The translations under genes and the position numbers were made by a program. A model generated the notes under the pieces. The model did no database searches. It saw only the letters and a list, made by a program, of their open reading frames with translations, and was not told the origin of the DNA. Shown in pieces: positions 45,106 to 53,742 of a stretch of 64,000 nucleotides of DNA. How positions within the stretch are numbered: the stretch's first letter is position 1; the number at the start of each line of letters is the position of its first letter. This DNA comes from Prevotellaceae bacterium (GTDB lineage Bacteria > Bacteroidota > Bacteroidia > Bacteroidales > Bacteroidaceae), in the NCBI GenBank assembly GCA_019420585.1, contig JAHZGX010000034.1:1-64000 (forward strand), given 5' to 3'.

Positions 45106-46118
45106 ACAAACTAAACTGGGTTGACTCCATTAAGGCAGTTTGTATGATAGCGGTGTATTTACTTCATAGTGAAATGTATTATGGCACGGCAGGAGTATCG
45201 TATGGTTATGCTGTACAACCTTTTTATGTGAATGCGTTTTTCTTTGTAAGCGGATATCTGTTTTTTCGGAAATACTTGAATTTAGAAATATCAACAAATG
45301 CTAATCTGGGGGGGGGACTGGCACGCTTTAAAAACGTATTCTTCCGCTTAGTAATTCCTACACTTCTGTTCTCAACGATAATATATATACCTAAAGTGTT
45401 ATTCCATAGTGGAACGGCTATTTGGAGAGACTATTTTTTTGATGTATTTGGTGGAATTAGCTATTGGTTTACTTCTGCTTTGGCGGTAGCACAAATTATA
45501 TTATTGACGCTTTTGCTATTTAGGCAGACTTATATTGGTTTTTATTTGGGTGTGACGTTTTTGTTAGCTGGTTTAGGTATGCATTTAAACTTGGAACGTA
45601 CTTCCAATACGGCAGTTGCATTTTTCCCTTGGTTCTATAAAACGGGATTGGTCTATACTTTTGTTATGGCTTTAGGCGGATTATATTTTCGTTACGAGGG
45701 GAAGATAGACAGTCTGATGAAATACGGTTGGATGGGGACTGCCTTTTTTTACGTATGGATTATATTTTCCACATGGGAATTACATAGTGTTAAAACAATA
45801 GGATTAGGAGGTATTTGCAATTTTATCGGCTTTGTTTCAATGATTTGCGGAATCGGTTTGTTGGTTTTGTTGGCAAAACAATTGCGATATTGTAAATGGT
45901 TAGAATTTATAGGACGAAATTCAATTGTTTTCTATTTCTTTTCTGGCGTAATGCCAGCTTTATGGGGAACAATTGCCAATCGTATCATTCTTGAGAAATC
46001 TTATATGGTAACACTTCTTGTGGCAACTATTTCAGTATTATGTAGCTATTGTCTTACATGGATAATCGTGAAATATTTACCGTTTTTGATTGATTTGCGT
46101 AAATTAAAATGTAAATGA
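45102..46118 (+). CDS. acyltransferase-3 family membrane acyltransferase, contains an in-frame G9 run
   Basis: 338 residues, about ten helices. WVDSIKAVCMIAVYLLHSEMYY opens the protein with the conserved His, and EFIGRNSIVFYFFSGVMPALW is near the end. Nine G at 45308-45316 encode Leu-Gly-Gly-Gly in NANLGGGLARF and are in frame, so this copy is ON. One G more or less would truncate it at about residue 75. It likely acylates capsule sugars. Both ends overlap neighbours by 4 bp. Confidence 0.88.
   Translation: MNKLNWVDSIKAVCMIAVYLLHSEMYYGTAGVSYGYAVQPFYVNAFFFVSGYLFFRKYLNLEISTNANLGGGLARFKNVFFRLVIPTLLFSTIIYIPKVLFHSGTAIWRDYFFDVFGGISYWFTSALAVAQIILLTLLLFRQTYIGFYLGVTFLLAGLGMHLNLERTSNTAVAFFPWFYKTGLVYTFVMALGGLYFRYEGKIDSLMKYGWMGTAFFYVWIIFSTWELHSVKTIGLGGICNFIGFVSMICGIGLLVLLAKQLRYCKWLEFIGRNSIVFYFFSGVMPALWGTIANRIILEKSYMVTLLVATISVLCSYCLTWIIVKYLPFLIDLRKLKCK
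45308..45316 (+). repeat. G9 homopolymer in the acyltransferase gene
   Basis: Nine consecutive G in the coding region, in frame at the present length. Confidence 0.95.
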
Positions 46119-47353
46119 AAAAACTGAAGATTTTAATCTCCGCCTACGCCTGCGAACCGGGACTTGGCAGCGAAATAGGTGTGGGGTGGCATTGGGTGTT
46201 GGAGATGTCCAAATATTTTGAATTGTGGGTGCTGACACGTGAAAGTAATCGCCACACCATCGAACCGTGGATAGCAGAGCATCCTGAATACAAGCATATT
46301 CGTTTTCTTTATTACGATTGGCCCAAATGGGCACGGTTTTGGAAGAAGGGTCTGCGTGGGGTGCGCACTTATTATAATATATGGCAATACTGTACTAACC
46401 GTATCGTAAAACGAACGATGCAGGAGAACGGCATCAGGATATTCCATCATCTGACCTATGGCAATGTATTGTGGAAAGTAAGCAGCTACGGGCAGAAGCA
46501 GTTTTTCGTCTGGGGGCCGGTAGGAGGACTGGAGAGTATTCCAGAGGAATATTCGCGGCACTACGACAAAAAGTCAAGAATGATTGAAAAAGTCCGCAGA
46601 GTCGTAACTTCAATGGCTGTATGGAACAGGGGATTCCGAAAGCGTTGCAAACAAGCCGATTTGATTCTTTGCAAAACAGAAATAACACGCAACCTAATTC
46701 CGCAAAAACAAATGGAGAAAGCCACACTCTTTACGGACGTGGCGGCAGACATTTCTTGTGCATCCGGTTTGGGCAAGAAAACGGAGCAGAACGTTACTGA
46801 ATTTATTACTGTAGGCCATTTGGATGCGTGGCGTGGATTTGACCTCATTATAGAGGCATTGCCAAAAGTGATTGCCCAGAATCCAAAGGTTCATTTGACC
46901 ATCGTAGGAAATGGACCGGACGAGGCTCGCTTGGAACGGTTGGTGAAAAAGCATGCTTTGGAATCCTTTGTGACATTGGCCGGCAAGGTATCCATGAATA
47001 CTTACAAGGACTTGATGAGGAATGCGGATGTGGTGGTAAATGCCGCTTTGAAAGAAGGAGCGGTAACTGTGTCATTCGACAGCATGGCGATGGGGAAACC
47101 ATTGATTTGTTTAGATACGACCGGCTATACTCGTTATTTCACAAATGACTATGCAATACTAATTCCTCGGAAAGGAAGAACAGAAGTTATTCAACATTTA
47201 GAAAAAGCCATGTTGAGAATGACCCAACCGGAAGAACGGGATAGACTTGGAAGAAAAGCGCAAGAGGTTTCCAAAAAGTTTTCATGGGAGAATCATGGGA
47301 AGGAGATAAGAGATGCGATAATAAAAGCATATACTTCTTATTCGACAAAATAA
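46115..47353 (+). CDS. glycosyltransferase family 4
   Basis: 412 residues, GT-B fold. ISAYACEPGLGSEIGVGWHW is the typical opening of this GT4 subgroup. The C-terminal half has TVGHLDAWRGFDLIIEALPK, LTIVGNGPDEARLERL and VVVNAALKEGAVTVSFDSMAMGKPLICLD with the conserved Glu. It acts on the cytoplasmic side of the membrane in repeat-unit assembly. Translation is coupled to the preceding acyltransferase (ATGA overlap). Confidence 0.9.
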   Translation: MKKLKILISAYACEPGLGSEIGVGWHWVLEMSKYFELWVLTRESNRHTIEPWIAEHPEYKHIRFLYYDWPKWARFWKKGLRGVRTYYNIWQYCTNRIVKRTMQENGIRIFHHLTYGNVLWKVSSYGQKQFFVWGPVGGLESIPEEYSRHYDKKSRMIEKVRRVVTSMAVWNRGFRKRCKQADLILCKTEITRNLIPQKQMEKATLFTDVAADISCASGLGKKTEQNVTEFITVGHLDAWRGFDLIIEALPKVIAQNPKVHLTIVGNGPDEARLERLVKKHALESFVTLAGKVSMNTYKDLMRNADVVVNAALKEGAVTVSFDSMAMGKPLICLDTTGYTRYFTNDYAILIPRKGRTEVIQHLEKAMLRMTQPEERDRLGRKAQEVSKKFSWENHGKEIRDAIIKAYTSYSTK

Positions 47354-48457
47354 ATGCAAATAGATTCTATATTGGCCTGTTTGCTGAAAAAAGGAACGGG
47401 CGAATGTTCTTATCGCTTCTCCAATGCCGATGGTAAGACATGGATAATGCCTACACGGAACATGCGGATAGCCATGCACCTCTACCAGCCCAGCGGACGA
47501 AACGGGAAATTGGTGAAAGCATTGTTTCCTTGGCTACACGGAATGCCATTTGTGCGGAAAGTGATTCATGCGGAAAGGTTGCGTTGCAAACTCAGTGGCA
47601 AACTAGAACAATTGCTTTGTAGGCTATTCCATGAAGAGGAAATTGAATTCTCCATATTCGGAGGTACGCCTTGTGTACATCAAAAAGTGACGATACAAAT
47701 AAGCAAGGGATGCCGCATTTTAGGATATTGCAAGGTGACAGACAGCCATGAAGTAGCGGCACTGTTCCGAAGTGAAGCTGATTTACTGGAACATCTGAAA
47801 AGACAAGGGATGGAAGGGGTGCCTCAGGCTCTTTTCTGCGGTGAACTGATGGAAGGCGTGTTCCTTTTCGTACAGAATACCACAAAAACACGACAGTCGA
47901 AAGTACTGCATGAATGGAGCAACCTACACGAGCATTTTCTGAATGAATTGCAAAGGAAAACGGTTCAGAATATAACATTTGAAAAGAGTGATTACTACAG
48001 AGTAGTACAAGGTTTACAATCACACATGGATTGGCTTCCGGAGTTCATGAATCGAAATGTCATCGAAAAGATGATAAATAAGATTGTTAATTCATATAAA
48101 GGACAGGTTGTAGATTTCTCGGCTTACCATGCAGATTTTACCCCATGGAATATGTTTGTAGAGAAGAACCGTTTGTTTGTCTTCGATTGGGAATATACCC
48201 GTACAACTTATCCTCCGATGCTGGATCGATATCATTTCTTCACGCAAACCGCCATTTTTGAAAAGCATTGGCAGGGGAAAGAGGTTATCGCGTTCCTCCA
48301 GTCTCCTAATGCCGATTGGGTAAACAAGGAGAGGTACACACTTTATCTATTGGACATCATTTCCCGATTTACGGTGCGTGAGAAAGGAACTATTGAGGGG
48401 GACATTGCCCACTCGATGAAGATTTGGAACGATTTATTAGTATATCTAAATAAATGA
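47354..48457 (+). CDS. aminoglycoside-phosphotransferase-like kinase in the capsule locus
   Basis: 367 residues. The catalytic loop of APH/choline-kinase-like proteins is present: H259-x-D261-x4-N266 in YHADFTPWN, followed by FDWEY (D278) as the metal-binding motif. This fold phosphorylates small molecules. In a capsule locus the substrate may be a sugar, or a phosphate-containing modification of the polymer. It starts directly after the GT4 stop and overlaps the next GT4 by 4 bp, so it belongs to the pathway. Confidence 0.75.
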   Translation: MQIDSILACLLKKGTGECSYRFSNADGKTWIMPTRNMRIAMHLYQPSGRNGKLVKALFPWLHGMPFVRKVIHAERLRCKLSGKLEQLLCRLFHEEEIEFSIFGGTPCVHQKVTIQISKGCRILGYCKVTDSHEVAALFRSEADLLEHLKRQGMEGVPQALFCGELMEGVFLFVQNTTKTRQSKVLHEWSNLHEHFLNELQRKTVQNITFEKSDYYRVVQGLQSHMDWLPEFMNRNVIEKMINKIVNSYKGQVVDFSAYHADFTPWNMFVEKNRLFVFDWEYTRTTYPPMLDRYHFFTQTAIFEKHWQGKEVIAFLQSPNADWVNKERYTLYLLDIISRFTVREKGTIEGDIAHSMKIWNDLLVYLNK

Positions 48458-49533
48458 AACACATCGTTTGTTTCCATCTTTTCAACGACTACAGCGGCAG
48501 CCCTAAGGTGTTGAAGATGGTATTAGAGGGCTTGTTAAAGAAAGGCTATCAAGTGGATTTGGTATCGTCCAAAGGTGGAGTTTTGGATGAACTGCTGCGC
48601 TATAAAAATTTGCATAAGCATTCTTATCCATATAAGTTTTCTAACAATCCCTTGCTTACAATGCTGCGTTATTGCCTGGTGCAACTCTATACTTTCTTTC
48701 TGTCCTTCCGTTGGCTGTTCTGTAAAAATGTAGTATTTTATATCAATACTTTACTACCTGTTGGCCCTGCGTTGGCAGGTCGAATAATGGGCAAGCGTGT
48801 TGTCTATCACTATCACGAAAATGCCTTTGTCAAGGGGGCTTTTTATAAGACATTGGCTGCATTGATGCAAAAGTTGGCTCATGAGATTATTTGCGTTTCT
48901 AAATACCAAGCATCATTTCTAAAACGCACACATGGGGTGACAATCATTCCAAATGCTTTGCCACTGGAATTTACGGGCAGACTAATACCGAATAAAGAGA
49001 CGGCTTTCGAGCGAAAGCGAATACTGATGTTAGGTTCGTTGAAACTTTACAAAAGTCCATTAGAGTTTATCAGTCTGGCACAACAATTACCGCAGTTTGC
49101 CTTTGAACTGATAGTGAACGACACGCAGGAGAACATCGACCTGTTCATTACAGAACACAAGGTAAATATCAGCAAGAATCTGACTATCTATCCCCGGCAA
49201 AGCGATGTGGCACCATTCTATAACCGGGCTTCGTTGGTGCTGAATCTTTCCAACAAAAAACTATTTATCGAAACATTCGGATTGACTGCTTTGGAAGCCA
49301 TGAATGCCGGACTCCCCGTGATAGTGCCTACCGAAGGAGGCATTGCGGAGATGGTAGAAGATGGGGTGAACGGTTATAAGATAGATGTACAAAATTTGAA
49401 TAGCATTGCAGAATGTATCGACCAAATGCTATCGAACCAAGAACTTTATACAAAATTATCCGATAATGCATTGCGTTATGCAGAAAAATACAATGCCGAT
49501 GCGATGATAGACGGCATCCTTTCTCATTTTTAA
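48454..49533 (+). CDS. glycosyltransferase family 4
   Basis: 359 residues, GT-B fold. IVCFHLFNDYSGSPKVLKMV at the start and LNLSNKKLFIETFGLTALEAMNAGLPVIVPTEGGIAEMVEDG at the end are diagnostic; the latter holds the ExxxxA donor-site Glu. It is predicted to build the capsule repeat unit; donor and acceptor are unknown. It overlaps the kinase gene by 4 bp. Confidence 0.9.
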   Translation: MKHIVCFHLFNDYSGSPKVLKMVLEGLLKKGYQVDLVSSKGGVLDELLRYKNLHKHSYPYKFSNNPLLTMLRYCLVQLYTFFLSFRWLFCKNVVFYINTLLPVGPALAGRIMGKRVVYHYHENAFVKGAFYKTLAALMQKLAHEIICVSKYQASFLKRTHGVTIIPNALPLEFTGRLIPNKETAFERKRILMLGSLKLYKSPLEFISLAQQLPQFAFELIVNDTQENIDLFITEHKVNISKNLTIYPRQSDVAPFYNRASLVLNLSNKKLFIETFGLTALEAMNAGLPVIVPTEGGIAEMVEDGVNGYKIDVQNLNSIAECIDQMLSNQELYTKLSDNALRYAEKYNADAMIDGILSHF

Positions 49534-49552
49534 TAACACACTGATTTTTTGT

Positions 49553-50629
49553 ATGAAACAAGTTGCTATTGTGGGCATCCAAGGGGTGCCTGCAAAGTAT
49601 GGCGGCTTCGAGACATTGGTGGAGAACATGATTGGTGAAAACTGTTCTCCCGAGGTCTGCTATACCATTTTTTGCAGCGGCAAAGACTATACCGCTCACA
49701 TGGATACGTATAAGGGAGCAAGGCTGAAATATGTGCCACTGTTCCATGCCAACGGGGCACAGAGTACGCCTTACGACATACTCTCGATGCTGAAATGCCT
49801 GCGAGGATATGACACGGTATTGATATTGGGCGTATCAGGTTGCATCTTTCTCCCTATATTCCGATTGCTGTATCGCAAACGGCTGATTGTGAACATTGAT
49901 GGATTGGAACATAAACGAGATAAGTGGGGAACGTTCGCCAAATGGTTTCTGCGTACCAGTGAGGCAATGGCGGTGAAATATGCCGATGTGGTGATAGCCG
50001 ACAATAAGGGTATACAGGACTATGTAACAGAGACCTATGGCAAAACGTCAGAACTGATAGCCTATGGTGGCGACCATGCGCAAAGAGAGGTGTCGGAGGA
50101 GCGGCAACAGGAGATATTGAACAAATATGGAGTAAAGTCAAATGATTATGCCATCAGCGTATGTAGAATCGAGCCGGAGAACAACAGCCACATTCTTTGT
50201 GAAGCCTTTGCCAAAAGTGGAAGGGACTTGGTCTTTGTCGGGAATTGGGAGCGCAGCGAGTACAGCCGTAATCTGAAGAAGGAGTATGGTTCGTATAGCA
50301 ATATCCGTATGGTGGATTCCGTTTACGACTTGGACGAATTATATGCCTTGCGCAATCAATGCGAATGTTATATCCACGGTCATAGCGCCGGAGGAACAAA
50401 TCCGTCACTTGTGGAAGCCATGTCGTTTGGCAAGCCGATAATCGCATTTGATGTGGTCTATAACCGGGAGACGACGGAAAACAAGGCTTACTATTTTAAA
50501 AATAGCAACCAGTTGGTGGAACTGGTGTCGCAAAAAGAAAAGGACGGAGCGTCCATGAAGGAGATTGCCAAATGGCGATATACTTGGAAGCATATAGCAA
50601 AACAGTATGAGGCTTTATATGGGATTTAG
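49553..50629 (+). CDS. DUF1972-type glycosyltransferase (rhamnosyltransferase-like)
   Basis: 358 residues. The N-terminal DUF1972 motif GIQGVPAKYGGFET and the C-terminal GT4-like HGHSAGGTNPSLVEAMSFGKPIIAFD are clear. Members of this group are often rhamnosyltransferases, which would fit the rfbACDB genes upstream, but specificity is inferred. It is the last glycosyltransferase of the locus; its end overlaps the YjbH-like gene by 23 bp or 11 bp depending on the start used. Confidence 0.87.
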   Translation: MKQVAIVGIQGVPAKYGGFETLVENMIGENCSPEVCYTIFCSGKDYTAHMDTYKGARLKYVPLFHANGAQSTPYDILSMLKCLRGYDTVLILGVSGCIFLPIFRLLYRKRLIVNIDGLEHKRDKWGTFAKWFLRTSEAMAVKYADVVIADNKGIQDYVTETYGKTSELIAYGGDHAQREVSEERQQEILNKYGVKSNDYAISVCRIEPENNSHILCEAFAKSGRDLVFVGNWERSEYSRNLKKEYGSYSNIRMVDSVYDLDELYALRNQCECYIHGHSAGGTNPSLVEAMSFGKPIIAFDVVYNRETTENKAYYFKNSNQLVELVSQKEKDGASMKEIAKWRYTWKHIAKQYEALYGI

Positions 50630-51524
50630 GTTGAAGGCAAGAGTGTCTTTCACCGTTTTGTTGTTGATGGTTTTGGCAAAAGTTGTCGCCCAAGAAGCGG
50701 TGAAACCCAACGTGGAAATTTTTGCAGGGGCGGAACTTCATTACAGAGACTTCTTCTACGCAAAGATGTATGAAGTGTTGGTGAATGTGACGCCCGGAGT
50801 GAAGTGGCATTTCGGTGACCGATGGCAATTAGCGGGGCAAGCCATCGTTCCGGTTTATAACGACTATGGGGACCGCTACAAGAAGATACGCCTGAATATG
50901 GCGGTGCTGTCGAAAGAATGGGATTGGAATAAGAAGCAATTCTTAAAGGTGAGCGGAGGATTGTTTGGAAAAGAACGCTACGGGTTGGATGCCAAATGGA
51001 TGTATCCCGTAAACAGATGGTTGGCGTTGGATGCGCAACTGGGGCTGACAGGGTTTTGCTCCATGGCTGCCGATTGGGAATGTAGCAAGATGGAAAGAGT
51101 GACCGGACAAGCCGGAGTGAACCTATATATAGAGAAAGTAAATACGGAATTTAGGCTGCACGGAGGACGGTATCTTTATGAAGATTACGGAGTGATGGCC
51201 GAAGCGATGCGCCATTTCAGGCATTGCACGGTAGGACTTTATGCGCAATACAGTGACAAAGGAAAAGAGACGGCCGGTTTCAAGGTGGTAATGATGATTC
51301 CACCGTACAAGCGGAAGGCGCGTAAGGTGATGGTTCGTCCCGCCTCAAATTTCAGGCTGACATATGACATCAACGGATTGCCCTACGCTGTGAAGATGTA
51401 CACCACCGATCCAGAAGAGAACGAACGTGAAGGACACTTTGACCGTAACCGATTGCAATGGGGTGCCAATCGCATGGTTCCGGATTTTAAACTTAGAGAA
51501 AAGGAGGTGCGAAATGTGGAATAA
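50607..51524 (+). CDS. YjbH-like outer-membrane beta-barrel protein, C-terminal-half type
   Basis: 305 residues from 50607; an ATG at 50619 is an equally good start and both open a signal peptide ending VVAQ. The mature part alternates strand-like segments (VEIFAGAELHYRDFFYAKMYEVLVNVTPGVKWHF, WQLAGQAIVPVYNDYGDRY, LSGG-type turns) of an outer-membrane barrel. The pattern fits the C-terminal half of E. coli YjbH/GfcD, a protein tied to exopolysaccharide secretion. The partner half is encoded next. Confidence 0.65.
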   Translation: MRLYMGFRLKARVSFTVLLLMVLAKVVAQEAVKPNVEIFAGAELHYRDFFYAKMYEVLVNVTPGVKWHFGDRWQLAGQAIVPVYNDYGDRYKKIRLNMAVLSKEWDWNKKQFLKVSGGLFGKERYGLDAKWMYPVNRWLALDAQLGLTGFCSMAADWECSKMERVTGQAGVNLYIEKVNTEFRLHGGRYLYEDYGVMAEAMRHFRHCTVGLYAQYSDKGKETAGFKVVMMIPPYKRKARKVMVRPASNFRLTYDINGLPYAVKMYTTDPEENEREGHFDRNRLQWGANRMVPDFKLREKEVRNVE

Positions 51525-52329
51525 GGAATACCGGATGAAGATTCTACGATGCGTATTTGTCGGGATACTTCTAACCGCTTTGTCTTTTACCGCTGCCGCA
51601 CAGCAATATACCGGTATGAGCGGGCTGATTCATGTACCAAGTGCAGAGATGGACGATGCCGGTGAAGCACGTATAGGCGTTCACTTCCTGAACAGGGAGT
51701 TTACACCGGATATCGGGTTTGATTATGAAGGTAAGTACCATACAATGAGCCATTATTTGAGCCTTACTCCTTTTTCTTGGTTGGAAATTGGTTATACCTG
51801 TACTTTACAGAAAGGACGTGCCATAAATAATGAGGGGATAGTGCAAGACGGTAAACCCAAACTTCGTTTCAAGGATCGTTATTTCTCACTCAAACTACAA
51901 CCTTTAAAAGAAGGGAAATGGTGGCCTGCCATCGCAATAGGAACCAATGACCCATACGGAACAGACAATAAAAATGGAACAGGTAAGGAGGGAGAAAAGC
52001 CTCAAAATGGTGATGGGAAAAGCCAATATTTCTCCAACTTCTATATCGCCGCCACCAAGCACCTCGACCTGAAAGGACATAGCCTCGGCTTCCATCTGGC
52101 ATACCGCCATTGGAAACGAAGCTATAATAGCAAATGGAACGGTCCGGTAGGCGGTATCACCTATCAGCCTTCTTTCCAAAAGAACCTGCGCCTGATAGCC
52201 GAATATACAGGCGATGATGTGAATGTAGGTTTCGACTGGAAACTATGGAAGCATCTGCTGATACAGTCTTCCTTGCAGAACGGGAAATACTTCTCTGGAG
52301 GTGTCTGCTTCTGCATCAATCTATTGTGA
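51514..52329 (+). CDS. YjbH-like outer-membrane protein, N-terminal-half type
   Basis: 271 residues from 51514, chosen because an unusual, strong ribosome site (AAGGAGGTG at 51501-51509) precedes it; an ATG at 51535 is also possible. A signal peptide ends AAAQQ. YTGMSGLIHVPSAEMDDAGEARIG, followed by FSWLEIGYTCTL and KDRYFSLKLQPLKEGKWWPAIAIGTNDP, closely follows the N-terminal half of YjbH. It and the preceding gene together could represent one split YjbH barrel helping export capsule. Genes overlap by 11 bp. Confidence 0.75.
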   Translation: MWNKEYRMKILRCVFVGILLTALSFTAAAQQYTGMSGLIHVPSAEMDDAGEARIGVHFLNREFTPDIGFDYEGKYHTMSHYLSLTPFSWLEIGYTCTLQKGRAINNEGIVQDGKPKLRFKDRYFSLKLQPLKEGKWWPAIAIGTNDPYGTDNKNGTGKEGEKPQNGDGKSQYFSNFYIAATKHLDLKGHSLGFHLAYRHWKRSYNSKWNGPVGGITYQPSFQKNLRLIAEYTGDDVNVGFDWKLWKHLLIQSSLQNGKYFSGGVCFCINLL

Positions 52330-52373
52330 TTTAACCATTTACGTTTAACTATAAACATTTTAAATCATTTTTT

Positions 52374-53585
52374 ATGTACAACTTCATGAAGAAAGGAGCC
52401 ATGATGCTCCTGATTGCCGGTTTGGCAATGAGTGTGACTAATTGTAGTGACGATGACCCAAATTATGACAACGTGACTCCGCCGGAAGTGGCGATTGCCC
52501 CGAATACATTGAAAGGTATCATTACAAGTATCAACGGAAGTGCCATTTCCAATGCGACCGTTACATTGGGAACGGAAAAGGCTACAAGTGACGCAAACGG
52601 CGTGTATATGTTTGCAGATGTAAAGCCAGGTACTTACACCATCAAAGCGGAAGCAGACGGTAAACAAACGAAAGAGGCAGAAATCACTGTGGAAGATACT
52701 AAGAAGAGCCAAAACCTAGTGTGGAATGCCAGCCTGGCCGCTGATGTCAAGGAAGAAGTGGCTGTATCTGCGACAGAAGAGACAAAAGGCGATGTGGAGA
52801 CAGAAGCCTTGAAAGACAATGACCAAGCCATCGTAAACGTGGAAGCCATCGTTCCTGCTGATGCCATAGAAACAACCGAAGGCGAAGAAGTGAAAATTAT
52901 TATCTCTCCCATTTACGATGCCAACGCTGTGGTAGGAAAGACAAGAGCCGCTACCCGTGCAGACGAATCGACTTTACTCTTGGGTGCCAGCCTGTCTTGT
53001 AATAAAGCTGAGGTTTCTTTGGCTAAACCTGTGGAATTGGGGTTCAGCGTAGATGACGAAGTTGCGCAATCCGTCGAAGCCAAACAGTTCAAAAACGGCC
53101 AGTGGGTGGCTGTTGAAAGCCGTATTGAGAACGGAAAGGTAATCATAAACGCCACAGAGTTCACGGCATACGGTCTGTTCCTCGGTATTTCCTTCTCCAC
53201 ATCCAACGGAAGCGAGACCATTTCTTTCGAGCAGAACAAGTGGGACAACCTATATGGTGCCAAAAGCATGGCAGTAGGCAGTGCCAATTACACTTACAAA
53301 GCCGGTACGGAAATCACAACCAAAGCAACCTCCGTGCTGACAGCCCTGCTGATTGAGAAGTTGGCTCAGCGTTTTGGCGCATCGGTTTCTACCGTAAACG
53401 GCAGCTACCCGCTGAACGTGACATTGCCTATCGGTACCATCCTGACCATCAACGGTACGCAAAGCAAGCAAAACGTAACTGTAAGTGCAAAGGGTAAGAG
53501 CGTGAGCGGTACACATTACGGAACGGTGTCGGTTGTTGTAACCACTTCTAACCGTAAACATAACGGTGGAACAAACTTAGGATAA
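52374..53585 (+). CDS. capsule-locus lipoprotein with carboxypeptidase-regulatory-like domain
   Basis: 403 residues; an ATG at 52386 (MKKGAMMLL) could also start it. A lipoprotein signal ends MSVTNC and is followed by an acidic stretch (SDDDPNYD), usual for surface-exposed Bacteroidales lipoproteins. A CarboxypepD_reg-like beta sandwich (about 45-120) has LKGIITSINGSAISNATVTLG and DANGVYMFADVKPGTYTIKAEA. The remainder is strand-rich and unrecognised. It is the last gene of the capsule operon, right before a strong terminator. Confidence 0.7.
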   Translation: MYNFMKKGAMMLLIAGLAMSVTNCSDDDPNYDNVTPPEVAIAPNTLKGIITSINGSAISNATVTLGTEKATSDANGVYMFADVKPGTYTIKAEADGKQTKEAEITVEDTKKSQNLVWNASLAADVKEEVAVSATEETKGDVETEALKDNDQAIVNVEAIVPADAIETTEGEEVKIIISPIYDANAVVGKTRAATRADESTLLLGASLSCNKAEVSLAKPVELGFSVDDEVAQSVEAKQFKNGQWVAVESRIENGKVIINATEFTAYGLFLGISFSTSNGSETISFEQNKWDNLYGAKSMAVGSANYTYKAGTEITTKATSVLTALLIEKLAQRFGASVSTVNGSYPLNVTLPIGTILTINGTQSKQNVTVSAKGKSVSGTHYGTVSVVVTTSNRKHNGGTNLG

Positions 53586-53620
53586 TAATTTTTCATCTCA
53601 ACTGACTTTTCAGTCAATTC

Positions 53621-53661
53621 AAAATGGTGTTTGCCCCAAAAAGGCAAGCACCATTTTTTTT
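53621..53661 (+). terminator. strong terminator closing the capsule operon
   Basis: A 15-bp stem (53621-53635 with 53643-53657, one G-T pair) with a 7-nt loop is followed by a run of T to 53661. It lies 36 bp after the lipoprotein stop. Confidence 0.93.
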
Positions 53662-53688
53662 ATAAAGCCTTTCACGCCATTCACGTCC

Positions 53689-53716
53689 TTTGTATTCGGA
53701 AAAAACGATACCTTTG
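53689..53716 (+). promoter_or_regulatory. promoter of the CAT-like gene
   Basis: TTTG (53689-53692), a 16-bp spacer and TACCTTTG (53709-53716) lie 26 bp before the start codon, making this gene independent of the capsule operon. Confidence 0.6.
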
Positions 53717-53742
53717 CAAGTCGTTGTCATACAGCAAAAGTC

